Shown here in pieces: positions 27,385-37,510 of a DNA stretch of 64,000 bases. The stretch is taken from the NCBI RefSeq assembly GCF_901709675.1, contig NC_051090.1, positions 3,035,342-3,099,341 of the forward strand, in the 5' to 3' direction. Made by a program: the position numbers and the translations under genes. The stretch is from Syngnathus acus. Lineage: Eukaryota > Chordata > Actinopteri > Syngnathiformes > Syngnathidae. The notes under the pieces were generated by a model. It made no database searches. It was given only the letters and a program-made list of their open reading frames with translations, and was not told the origin of the DNA. The number at the start of each line of letters is the position of its first letter. Position 1 is the stretch's first letter.

Positions 27385-27906
27385 TTTAACTCGCCGTACG
27401 TTGTTCTCTATTCGTTTGCTACCGGCAAGCTAAGCTAACTTCAATGACTCCACATGAGGTAAACGTGCGAAACAAAAGGACAGATAAACCGTGTGCGCTG
27501 AATTTGGGCAAGTACTACTTCCGCGTTTTTCTTCTTCGCTCGCTGTTTTGCAGTAGCTAATATCCATGACGCTGCACTGCTGCCATTTAAAGGAGGTCGG
27601 TTACTAGCGTGAACATTACTCGCAGGTCCCAAACATGAATAAAAGACAATATAAACGGCATCCATTTTTGATGACTGACATTTATTTCATCTTTATATAC
27701 AGATAAGGCAATTGAAAGCATCTTCATTGCAATGCCGAGTAAGCTGCAGTCAGCGGAATGAAAAAAACACATGGCCACTTAAAAGTTCATTAAAAGAAAG
27801 GGCAGCTATCATATTCAGCATCCCTTACAAACTTCTTAAAGGTCAAGTCAACCACAAAATTGTATTTATAATAATCAAATATATTTTATAGCTTTGCTCA
27901 TAATAA
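27385..27906. other. ZNF-A upstream region and ZNF-B 3' flank
   Basis: 27385-27560 is the ZNF-A promoter side and contains AAGCTAAGCTAAC, a motif echoed upstream of the other array genes. Minus-strand AATAAA occurs at 27912-27907 and 27686-27681, likely the ZNF-B ends. No further gene is seen. Confidence 0.5.
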
Positions 27907-27980
27907 TTTATTTGGGGGGGGAAAAAAACATGCGCACATCCTCCCAGCCCCCAAAAAAGAAACTATTTTTCTTTTCGACC

Positions 27981-29005
27981 TCAACTGGACAAACTGTGAG
28001 CTTCTTCCAAAGTTACTTTGTCAGTAGTCGACCGTCCTGCCTCTTCGGTTGTGCTTTTGTTCTCCCCAGAACAATGGTGACTTTTAATACCGTTCTTAAA
28101 ACGGAATCTTATAAGACACACGTCGCACTGATAAGGTTTTTCCCCGGTGTGTATTCTCATGTGCTTTGGGATGTACGATTTTTCGCTAAATCTTTTTGCA
28201 CAAACTGGACACTTTTCCGAGCGTGACCTGATGCGTTTTCTCACACGTTTCTTTGAACAGTCAGGTTTCTCATCTGCGAGTGTGGTCTTCTCTAACTTTG
28301 GACGTTTTGCAATTGTCTGTGTCGTCTTCTCTGATTGGTCCAGTTTTTCGATTTTGTGCGAACTTGATCGCTCGAGTTTTTCGAATTTATGTGTCGTCTT
28401 CTCTGATCGGTCAGGTCTTTCAATTTTATCTATGGACTTCTCTGATTGGTCAAATTTCTCCATCGCGTGTGTTGTCTTTGCTGACCGAATAGATTTCTTG
28501 TCCCCGTGTGTTGCCATGTGTGTAGCGAAAGCCGATCTTCTGACAAAACTTTGATCGCAAACTGGACAATGCCAACCAGTGTGTATCAGCATGTGTTTCT
28601 TCAAATATTCCTTTAAACTGAATCTTTTTTCACAGTGCAAGCATTTGTAAGGTTTCGCCCCGGTGTGTTGCATCATGTGTCTTTTTAAACCGCCCGGCGT
28701 CGCAAAGGTTTTCTTGCATTCAGAGCAGTGCCTGTTGTCATAGTTGCTATCGGTGTGTTGTCTTAGGTCTGAGCTCAACTCCGATTTCGTCGGGGAAGCA
28801 GAGCTGCCGGCTTCTTGTGCCTTAAAGGAGAATCTTTCACAATTAAGGGAGGAAGCGAAAGGTTTCTCACTTTCGGAATCCAAGTCGTCGGATATTGGCG
28901 CCTCCTCCGCGTTACTCGTCCCTTGATGCTGCTCTCGATCTGTACTGCTCCCACAAGCTCCAGCAAGGTAGGGAGCCTCTTCATGATTCTCCACCTGCCG
29001 CATGT
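27981..29005 (-). CDS. C2H2 zinc-finger terminal exon, ZNF-B (no first exon of its own)
   Basis: One coding exon (minus) from acceptor CACAG at 29007 to TGA at 27981, starting DMRQVENHEEAPYLAG, the same kind of start as the second exons of its neighbours and in the same phase (1). Fingers: CSEC, CLHC and CPVC in a row, then a long charged insert (13-residue repeats), then CPVC and a final CDVC finger ending HHC that is incomplete. No helical first exon exists between it and ZNF-C, only 122 bp away. It can splice in frame either from the ZNF-C first exon (405 aa) or from a cryptic donor in ZNF-C exon 2 at 29223 (800 aa). Otherwise translation could start at the internal Met of MRQVENHEE. Which of these happens cannot be seen from sequence. 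Confidence 0.65.
28250..28483 (-). repeat. Degenerate 39-bp minisatellite inside ZNF-B
   Basis: The GTCTTCTCT-type core recurs at 28285, 28324, 28396, 28435 and 28474, that is every 39 bp with one 72-bp step. It encodes about six copies of a 12-13-residue unit of the type KIEKLDQSEKTT, between two finger blocks. Confidence 0.9.
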
Positions 29006-29127
29006 CTGTGCCGTGTAAGGAGAGCAAAATATGATGAACAAAAACGCCATTTGAAATCGGTTTTTGATTTAAATGATGCAAACGCATCAACTCAAACACA
29101 ATCATTCCACTGTAAAACGAATCGCTA

Positions 29128-30836
29128 TTATTTGGCATCACGTATCGAGATACACGTTGAATCGTCTTTTATTGGAGAGATGCCCCGCCTCCATTTAAAA
29201 TTGTTGCGATGTACCATATCACCTTTAAACTTCTTAGTCCTCAAAGCTTCTTCGGCATCGTCGCTGTAATACGTGTCAGAAGAGTTCAGCGTCGCGTTGT
29301 CCACGGCTGGTTCCAACACCAGATGGTCACCAAGTTCTTCCTCGTCCTTTACCTGGCAGGAATTGAACGCTTTGTCGTCTATGTGCAATTTTATGTGTGA
29401 TATCAGTTGGCCTCGACTCAGGAAATCTGTCTGACAGACTGAGCACTGAAAAGGGATCTGGCCTAAGTGCTGCTTCTCATGGCTCATCATGCTCTCCTTG
29501 AAGGCGAAACCTTGCCCGCAAACCGAGCAAGAGAAAGGTTTCTCTCCGGTATGTATGACCATGTGTGCGATCAAATTTTCATTGGAGGGACACTTTTTCC
29601 CACATTGAGGACATTGATGTTTGTTGGCGTCACAGTTCTTGTTGTTCTCCAAAGATTCTGTGGTGTGGTTGGTACCCGAGAGTGGAGCTTTTGATATTCC
29701 GGTTGTCGACGCATTCTGCGTTGTATGTTTTTTCATGTGTCTCTTGACATGATGCTTCAAGAAGAATTTTTTAGCACAGACGGGGCAAGCAAAGGGTCTA
29801 TCTCTCACGTGTGTCTCCATGTGCTTTTTCAAGCCTTTTTTGCTTTGAAATGTTTTCTCACGTCGAGAGCTGTTCAATTTCACGTTGACGTCGTCATCCG
29901 TCATGTCACCTTGGGAATCCTTATCTGAAGATCCTGGTTGCAATCCTTCATCAGCATCCGTATGTTTCCTAGCGTCTTTCTTCACAAAATGCTTCGAGGA
30001 GTATTGTTTTTCTCCCTTGTGCGTCACCATGTGATTTTTCCTTTTTTTTTTGCTGTAAAACGTTTTCTGACTTTGGGAGCGGTGAGAATCCTTGTCGTGC
30101 TGCGTCATATCACCTTTATATTCCTTCCGAGTCTCCCGGTCGTGGTCACTGTGATCAGTGCGAGAACTGTCTGACGTAATGTCGTCTATATCAGACAAGG
30201 GAGCGAAAAGGCTGTCTGGTTCCGATTGGAGATCCTCACAGTGTTCTCCGTCCACTTTAGATTTGCCCTCTTCACTTGGAATGTGCTCGGACAGCTTCGG
30301 AATCTTCTCTGCATACTGACTGCTCCGCACGTCCTCCACTTCCTTGTTAATGCTCGGTTCCTCCAGCTGCTCAGAAGGAATTTCTTGTCGGGTGTCTTGT
30401 TGCACAGCTGCACCGCACAAGGGAAGAGAAACATGATTAAAACTGATATTTGGGTTAAACATCCATACGATAAAGCGAACTACGGTCCACACTGTCTCGT
30501 ATCAATAACACAAGGTCTCTGATAACTTTAGGCCATGAAGTCCTGTCTGTGAAGATGAATTCATAAAGTACTTTGAGTTTATGTCTTCAATAACTCGATT
30601 TAATTAGGTATGCATATAAACTAAAAAGATTAAGTGTTCAAACCTTGGTGCAGTTGAATACGAAGGTCCGCAACCGTGGCGACTAGTTCATTTTGTCTTC
30701 GCTCGTTCTCCTCTTTTTCCCGACAAAGTTTTTCTTCGTAGTCTGCTATAGTTCTCTCAAATAGGTCAAATATCTCTTCGGCGGCCAAGTTCAGTCGCTC
30801 CTTCATTAAGTCTTTCAACATTTTGACTTTACACAT
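29128..30836 (-). CDS. C2H2 zinc-finger protein, ZNF-C
   Basis: Exons (minus): 30836-30644 (helical module MLKDLMKERLNLAAEEIFDL, FERTI..YEEKL) and 30407-29128, phase-1 intron, 490 aa. Exon 2 starts AVQQDTRQE, then an acidic linker with SDIDDITSDSSRTDHSDH. It has degenerate first fingers: one lacks its Cys pair (SQSQKTFYSKKKRKNHMVTH), and another reads SRREKTF where a C-x2-C should be. Intact fingers are CPVC, CPQC, CSVC and CSVC. The C-terminus stops in what is a linker in sister genes (DTYYSDDAEEALRTKKFKGD), so a distal finger block seems lost. A minus-strand AATAAA (29173-29168) overlaps the end of the frame. I start at MCKVKM (30836); upstream in-frame sequence has no ATG. Confidence 0.75.
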
Positions 30837-30963
30837 GTTAACGTCGTCACGCAAGCTTTTAGCCAGCTAACAGTTATCTCGGCGCGCACGTTCTTCTACT
30901 GTGCGACTGATTTCGTTCTAGTTGTTTATTTGAGGGTAACGTCTGACGTTCGAGGTACTTACC

Positions 30964-30975
30964 GCCACCTAGTGT
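30964..30975 (-). promoter_or_regulatory. CTCF-like core motif upstream of ZNF-C
   Basis: ACACTAGGTGGC on the minus strand matches 11 of 12 positions of the CTCF core CCASYAGRKGGC. Whether it is bound is unknown. Confidence 0.35.
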
Positions 30976-30994
30976 GCTGGAGTGTAGGTCAAAG

Positions 30995-31006
30995 TGCGCA
31001 TGCGCA
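30995..31006. promoter_or_regulatory. NRF1-type palindrome upstream of ZNF-C
   Basis: TGCGCATGCGCA, a full match to the NRF1 half-site palindrome, lies about 160 bp upstream of the ZNF-C start. It is typical of TATA-less housekeeping promoters; function is inferred. Confidence 0.5.
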
Positions 31007-31442
31007 AAGATGCAGAATTAAATTCCGATCATTCCTGTTTCTCCTAAAAAATATAGCTTTGAACTTAATTTCTTTAGCCTTCCATACATTTTAGAATTAA
31101 ATGTTTTTATCTAAAAATAAAAGTATATTTATGTGAACAACACTTTCACTAACAGAAGGGCAGCAGAACATTTCGGTTAATAACATGTAGGACACAATCC
31201 CAACAGAGGATGAAAAAGAGGACGATTCAAAGTTCAAACATTTTTTATTTTCTGTTAGTGATAACATATTTACGATTTTTATCGAATGACATATAACTTT
31301 TTTTCAACTCAAAGGAGAATACCTGCTGCTGTAGCGCTACATTTGCCAAACTTCAAACCAGGCACTTCAATTCCCACTCAGTGCGCCAGGCGATACCTCA
31401 AACTCAGGCAGAACAATGAATCAAATTTAAGTTCCCGCAAAT
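31007..31442. other. Spacer between ZNF-C promoter and ZNF-D tail
   Basis: AT-rich and non-coding. It contains a minus-strand AATAAA (31248-31243) that would end the ZNF-D transcript downstream of its decayed tail. Confidence 0.5.
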
Positions 31443-31790
31443 TTAAATCCCCGTGAATCTCTTCGTACAAACTGAACAGGTGAACGAGTTCTCGCCGGTG
31501 TGCGTTCTCGTGTGCTTTCTGAAATGCGATCGACAGGAAAAACGTTTCTCGCAGAAGGAACAGGTGAAAAGTTTCTCTTCCGTGTGCAGGCTCATGTGCA
31601 TACGGAGATACGAGCGACTCGAGAATCCTTTCGAGCAAACGGAACATGTGAAAGGTTTCTCAGTGGCGTATATTCTCATGTGTTGTCTGAGATAGGATTT
31701 GTGAGAGAAGTGTTTGGCGCACACGAAGGGTTTCTCCGACGTGTGCGTGCTCATGTGCAGCGTGAGGTAATTGCTACACGAGAAGCTTTT
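31443..31790 (-). pseudogene. Out-of-frame, decayed finger tail of ZNF-D
   Basis: In a different frame from the upstream ZNF-D coding region, this stretch still reads as four more fingers with TGEKPF-like linkers and blocks such as HFSHKSYLRQHM and GFSSRSYLRMHM. The first has lost its Cys-x2-Cys (FVCAKHF where FVCSVCAKHF is expected, 9 nt missing). The same finger ends HMRIY instead of HMRIH. It is probably 3' UTR of ZNF-D now. Confidence 0.75.
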
Positions 31791-33835
31791 GGCGCAAAGC
31801 GAAGGTGAAAGGTGTCTCGGAGGCGTGTATCCGCTTGTGGCGTTTCATTTCGAACTCCACGTAGAATCTTTTATTGCAGACGGAGCAGGAGTAGGGTTTC
31901 TCCCCCGTGTGTATCGCCGTGTGTCGCTTCATGTTCTGCTTGATGGAGAAGCGTTTATTGCAAACGGAGCAGGCGAAAGGTTTCTCTCCGGTGTGCGTCA
32001 ACATGTGCGTTTTCAAACTTCCTTTGTTGGCAAACATCTTCTCACATAAGGTACAGTTAAATTGTTTGCTGTCGGAAGGATGCGTCACGTCGCCTTCAAA
32101 GTTCTGAAGAGTCTCCGATGGTTCTTTGAAGTCATCGCTGCGGTCGGCCTCGGACGACCGTGACATCATGTCTTCCATATCCGGCAGTGGGGCCGAATTG
32201 TCTGTGAGATATTCGCCGTGTTCTCCGTCCGCTTCTGTCGGCACGTGTTGACTTGAGCTGCTGGAGGTGGAAGGTTTCTCCGCCGCGTGCTTTTTCACGT
32301 GCATTCGGAAATGTGATCTGCGGGAGAAACATTTGGCGCAGAGCGAACACCTGAAAGGCTTCTCTGACGTGTGCGTCAACATGTGTCTCTTCATTTCAAA
32401 CTTATCGTAGAATCTTTTACTGCAAAAGGCGCAGGAATGGGGTTTCTCCCCCGTGTGTAGGCCCATGTGTCTCCTCATATTCTGCTTGAAGGAGAATCTT
32501 TTATCACAAACCGGGCAAGCGAAAGGTTTCTCTCCGGTGTGCGTCACCATGTGATTTCGTAAAACGCTTTTGTTGGTAAACGTCTTGCCGCATCCGGAGC
32601 AAATGTAGAGTTTGGTTTCAGCGTGATAGGTCATGTCGCCAATGTATAGTTTGGTTTCTGTGCGGTAGGTCATATTGCCGTCCGACGTCTTTTTCGCTTT
32701 CAAAGCTTCCTTGCCGTCGTCGCTGTGATCCGTGTCGGACGATTGCGACATGACGTAGTCCATGTCTGACAGCGCCGCTAAGTCATCCGCTTCTGCTTGT
32801 TGTTTACTTGAGCTGCCGGAGGTCAAAGGTTTCTCCGCGGCGTGTGTTCTCACGTGCTCCTTCATGGCCGCCTCGTCTCGGAATCTTTTATCGCAAACGA
32901 AGCAGGGGAAAAAGGCTTTCTCCCCTGAGTGCACTCTCATGTGTCTCTTCATGTGATGCTTTAAGGAGAATCTTTTATTGCAAACCGTGCAGACAAAAGG
33001 CTTCTCCTTGGTGTGCGTGACCATGTGGTTTTTTAAAACGCTTTTGTTGCTAAACGTTTTGCCACAGTCGGAGCAGTCGAAGTGTCTGCTGTCGGTGGGC
33101 TGCATCTCTTTAGACTTCTTCGTAGTCTTTATAGATTCTTTGTCGTCATCGCTGTGATCGGTGTCGGACGAGTGTGACATCATGACTTCCATGTCTGAGA
33201 GTGGAGTGACATGTTCTCCAACAGCTTTCATTGGCTCGCTTCGAGTGGGATGAAGCTGTGAGGATTGACCTTCATCGTCTTCACTTTTAACGTGGATGCC
33301 GGTCCACGTGAACTCGGTAACCTCAGCTTCCCCCAGCCCTAGAAGCTTCTCCACGGCTTGACTGTTCCACACCTCCTCCTCTTCTTCTTTAATGTGGGGG
33401 GGCGTTGCTGGATCCTCCCGCTGATCTGGGGGAACCCCTTCTTTCCGCTCCACCTGCTGCACCCCTATCACACAAGGAAAAAAAGCACAGCAGCGTGTCT
33501 TAAGTAAAAAGTCTGTTTTTAGTTCACTTATATTAGTGTTGTGCAATTCGATTCAATATCGAATGCTTTGATTAAGTCACTCATTGAATATCCGATGACA
33601 ATTTGCAAAATATTTATTTTAAGCGCGTGTGGCACCTCACAAAAGTAAACAAACCTGCTTTTGGCAACGGACCGTGAGGCTTGGAAACATCGCCCTGTCG
33701 TGGTTGCTCGTTCTTGCTTCGACAAAGTTGCTCCTCGTACTCCGTGATGGTTCTCTCAACCAGTTCGATTATATCCTCGACGGCCACGTTTAGTCGCTGC
33801 TTCACCAACGTTCGCAGCATTTGGACTGTGCACAT
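31774..33835 (-). CDS. C2H2 zinc-finger protein, ZNF-D (ten fingers, truncated by frameshift)
   Basis: Exons (minus): 33835-33655 (helical module MLRTLVKQRLNVAVEDIIEL, VERTI..YEEQL) and 33464-31774, phase-1 intron, 623 aa. Exon 2 starts GVQQVERKEGV, followed by an acidic linker with FTWTGIHVKSEDDEGQSSQ, a motif also found in ZNF-E. Ten fingers come in blocks of 3, 4 and 3. Each block is preceded by a linker of the pattern M-S-x-S-S-D-T-D-H-S-D-D, so the gene grew by duplication of a linker-plus-fingers module. The last residues FALRQKLLV come from a frameshift in what should be an eleventh finger (near 31795-31805); four decayed fingers follow out of frame. A 13-residue tandem duplication sits at 32602-32679. 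Confidence 0.8.
32602..32679 (-). repeat. 39-bp tandem duplication in ZNF-D linker
   Basis: Two copies (32602-32640, 32641-32679) encode GNMTYRTETKLYI and GDMTYHAETKLYI, directly before a finger. Confidence 0.9.
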
Positions 33836-34267
33836 TTTTATACGATGACGTTGCGACGTGTCGCTAACCTCGGCGTCTCTCTGTTAGCAAGCTATGCTAA
33901 CTGGAACGCCTCTAAGGTCCGCTATGACGAACAGGGACCGTTGATATTTTATTTTTTTGTCTATTACACTTACATACATATGAGGGCATAGAAGTATTGC
34001 GTAAATAAGGGCAAAACAGAGTTTTTGCGGTGGCTCTAACAACGTTCTGCTAACTTAATCTCTTTGCTTCTTCTCTTCTTCGGGAATTTAATTAGGAGCG
34101 GGAAACGACTTTCGAGTGTATTAGCGCCACCCTCGGGACACAGAGTTCCGCTCAGGCTTTTTCAATTCTCGGCCTCTGCATTTGATTAATTTTCCAAATT
34201 TGTGATTAATAATATTATTTTTGGGGGGTCATAAAATACAATACACGGGTCTTAAAGTTTTATCTTC
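33836..34267. other. ZNF-D promoter side and ZNF-E 3' flank
   Basis: Contains GCAAGCTATGCTAAC close to ZNF-D and GTGTATTAGCGCCACC at about 34117-34132; the latter has a close counterpart upstream of ZNF-E. A minus-strand AATAAA (34273-34268) likely ends ZNF-E. Otherwise AT-rich, with no gene. Confidence 0.5.
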
Positions 34268-34467
34268 TTTATTGTTCCAAACTCCTGCAACTTTATTTAC
34301 TGACATTGTCATCATCCAGCACAGTTAGTGATTGTTTCCAGGCTTACAGTAAGTACAGTAATTACACTTCGAAAAAGTACAGTCTCTTATTTCTATACAA
34401 TTTCATTTTTCGTTTTCTTTCTCCTCAAAGTACAGAATTTTAACTAGTTGGGAAAGGTTTTTCATGA

Positions 34468-36137
34468 TCAGTGTCGGAAGCGTCTGACCACATCGTCCAT
34501 ATCCGATAATGGAACCAAGTTGTCTTCTGCTTGTTCTCCTTCCACTTCTGCCTCGAAGCCCGTCGAGACTGAAGGCTTTTTTGAATTGTGTTGTTCCAAG
34601 TGTTTTTTCAGATAAGCACTACTCGACAAACTTTTGTCACAAACCGGACACGTAAACTGTTTCTTTCCGCTGTGCGTTATCATGTGTTGTTTGAGATGTG
34701 ACCTATGCGAGTAACTTTTCGCGCAGAGTGAACAATGAAAAGGTCTCTCCCCAGTGTGAGTTACCATGTGTTGTCTGAGACACGAGCTTTGGGAGAAACT
34801 TTTTGCGCAAACCGGACATGGAAACGGTTTCTCCCCAGTGTGCATTCTCATGTGGACTCCCAGATAAGACCTGTGAGAGAAACTTTTCGAACAAACCGAA
34901 CAAGTAAAAGCCTTCTCCCGGGTGTGCGTCACCATGTGTATTTTCAGATACGACCTGTGAGAGAAACCTCGGCCGCAAACGGAACATGTGAATGGTTTCT
35001 CCCCGGTGTGTCTTTTCATGTGTTGCCTGAGGTAGGATTTGTGAGAGAAACCTTTAGCGCAAACCGAACACAGAAAATGTTTCTCGACCGTATGCGTGCT
35101 CTTGTGTTTTTTCATCTCCAACTCATTGGAGAACGTTGCGTCACAAACGGAACAGGAGTAGCATTTTCCAGTCGTGTGCATCGCCGTGTGTCTCATCATA
35201 CTACGCTTCGCTGTGAATCTTTTGTCGCAAATTGAGCAAGCAAAAGGTTTCTCCCCGCTGTGCTTTATCATGTGTGCTTTCAAATGACTTTTATAGGCAT
35301 ATTTCTTTCCGCATACTGGGCAGTAAAAGTGATTGTCATCTTCGTCGTGCGTTGTATTCCCTTTCGGTTTCTCTTCAGTCTCCGAAGATGCTTTGGTGTC
35401 GTCACTTTGATTGTTGTTCCAAGACTGTGATGTTGTGTTGTTGTCTGGTTTCGAGTGTGGCTCTTCACACTGTTCCTCATCAGCTTCTGTTGTCATGTGA
35501 TCACTGGAGCTGCTTGGGCTCAAAGGTTTCTCCCCGGTGTGTGTTTTCAAGTGTAGTCTGAGTTTGGACATGTGAAAAAACCTTTGTGAACAAAATGAAC
35601 AGGAAAAAGTACTTTGGGCACTGTGCGTGCTCATGTGTCTTCTCAGTTCAAACTTACTAAAGAATCTCTTGTCGCAACCCAAACAGGAAAATGGTTTCTC
35701 CCCTGTGTGAATTGCCACGTGTCGGCTCAGATTCTGCTTGAAGGTGAAGCTTTTACCGCAGACTGAGCATGCAAAAGGTTTCTCTCCGCTGTGCGTTCTC
35801 ATGTGCGTTTTCAAAGCACTTTTGTAGGCAAAAGTTCTGCCACATTGAGAGCAGTTCAATCGGCTTTTGTCACTGGGATGTTCACGTTTAGATTTCTTGC
35901 TCTTTGGCGGTTCTCCATCAGCTTGACTTGAGCTGCTGCTCTCCTCACTTTGACTGGGATGAAGCTGCGAGGACTGACCTATGTCCTCCTCACTCTTCAC
36001 ATGGACGCCAGTCCAGGTGAACGCGATGACGTCAGCCTCCTTCTCTTCCTCTTTAATGTGGGGCGACTCTCTTAGCTCCTCCTGCTTCACGGGAGAGCGA
36101 GAGTTCTGCTCAGAGGGAACGTCTTCTTGCTTCATGT
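34468..36137 (-). CDS. C2H2 zinc-finger protein, ZNF-E (thirteen fingers)
   Basis: One long exon (minus) from the acceptor at 36139 to TGA at 34468. It starts DMKQEDVPSEQ, so with a broken first exon the first usable Met is at 36135 (555 aa), or the ATG at 36162 in the unspliced message. It has the FTWTGVHVKSEEDIGQSSQ linker shared with ZNF-D, four fingers, a Ser/acidic linker, then nine fingers. Fingers 8-10 and 12 share the core (F/Y)SH(K/R)SxL, suggesting recent finger duplication. The C-terminus DDVVRRFRH is a one-base frameshift of the array's repeated linker: the next frame reads SDASDTDHE. The protein has thus lost any following block. Confidence 0.75.
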
Positions 36138-36224
36138 CTGCATGACACGGAGGAAGAACCATGCATGTCTCATAGATGTATGATGGGAAAAAAGAAGTTG
36201 ATAGTGTTAAAGAATAACACGAAC

Positions 36225-36346
36225 CTGCTCAGTGTAGTTGAAAATGAGGCGTTAGAAAAGCGTGGTATTGTTTCCTCTGCCCCGCTGTCGTTTTCGTCAA
36301 ATAACTTTTCAACGTTTGATCAGCGTTTCTTCAAATCTCTCAGCAT
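36225..36346 (-). pseudogene. Decayed first exon of ZNF-E
   Basis: The position, the ATG followed by CTGAGAGATTTG (MLRDL, as in its sisters), and the CAG|GTTCG donor match the helical first exons of ZNF-A, C and D. A TGA follows after only eight codons and the rest of the helix is scrambled by indels, so this exon cannot supply the N-terminal module. Confidence 0.6.
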
Positions 36347-36754
36347 GTTCAGACTTGGCTCTTTGCTTAGCGACGTGTAGCTAACACGCTAAGCTAACGC
36401 GTAAAAGCTCCAGTTTAGATTGGTGTCCACGGGAAACAGCGAGAGGGTTTGTCTAAAACACGACGGATTTATGTGCTAATAAAGGCCCACTGTTATTGTA
36501 ATAAACAGGTTGACGTTTAGATTGACTACCGTCCGCTAATGTTACCTTTTGTTCTTAAACTTAATTGGCGGATCGCAAACAGCTTTTCGGTGCATTAGCG
36601 CCGCCTACATGACGGAGGAACGTTTTCTATTTTTTTCAGGGGGAAAATATTTACTATTCTATATATACACACTAAAGTATACGTTTTGGTTAGGGTAAAA
36701 AAAAAATGTAATGAAACACGAGTGACACAGATGGGTACACAAAGATTTTCCATT
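36347..36754. other. Spacer between ZNF-E and hdlbp 3' end
   Basis: Contains GCTAAGCTAACGCG and GTGCATTAGCGCCGCC (about 36591-36606), which resemble the ZNF-D upstream region. No gene is seen. Confidence 0.5.
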
Positions 36755-36958
36755 TTTATTGACATTTTTGGACTTTTCCAGTGTCACCCTTAACCGTTTC
36801 ACACTTCAATTGCATAACTTTCCATGGACGCTAAGAAGCAACATAAACACAGGCGGGATGACATTCAGTGCATTTTTATTCCCCAAAGGAAAATAAAAGA
36901 CATTGACCGACGTCACCTCCAGCCTGGTATGCAACCTCCTAGTCTTTAAGGCTGATGT

Positions 36959-36991
<33 letters not shown>

Positions 36992-37510
36992 GGGGTGGGG
37001 GGTCATTGCTGTTAAACAGAAAATCTGCCTAGCAACTGGAAGACAAACAGGACTGGACACTGACCCCCAAACACGATGACAGTTGACACGTTTTTTTTTT
37101 CCTTTTTTTTTTTCTTCAGTGTGAGGTTTGATGCGCCAGAGGTGTACTAGTGTTGTATTTTTTTGTTTAAAGGAAATTGCATCATCTCCAAGCATCTGGC
37201 AGTTTTGTGTCAAAGTGAACAATAAGGCGACGAGGTGTCACGAGCAGATGGACGCACAAATGACAAATACTTGAACGCAAGTGTACCAGGTGGAACTAAT
37301 AGAGCTGCCCCCACTCCCCAAAACCTGCCAAGGCAGCACTGAGTTGAAAGGGCAGCTCTACCAAAAAATGAAACAAAATGCTTGCTTTTTTTTTTTTTTT
37401 TTTAAAAGCATTGATGGTGAGAGAGGATTCTGAAGGGGTCAGCCCAAGAGGGGAGAAGATTTTGGGGTGCGGACAGGGGAAGATTGTGTCTTGGTTGAAG
37501 ATGTTCTGCT
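36755..37510 (-). terminator. hdlbp: hdlbp 3' UTR with polyadenylation signals
   Basis: Minus-strand AATAAA at 36880-36875 and 36760-36755 give a 3' UTR of about 0.65 or 0.77 kb. The UTR includes an A28 tract (plus strand, 36961-36988). Confidence 0.6.

Noticed and set aside
34735-35235. 166-codon plus-strand frame within ZNF-E
   Set aside because: Antisense of the repeated finger units, which stay open because of the 84-bp periodicity.
31378-36162. Repeated 84-bp units considered as a CRISPR-like array
   Set aside because: The period equals one C2H2 finger plus linker and the units encode it; this is a eukaryotic coding repeat.
36961-36988. A28 tract as an insertion tail
   Set aside because: It lies within the hdlbp 3' UTR with no recognisable element or flanking duplication.
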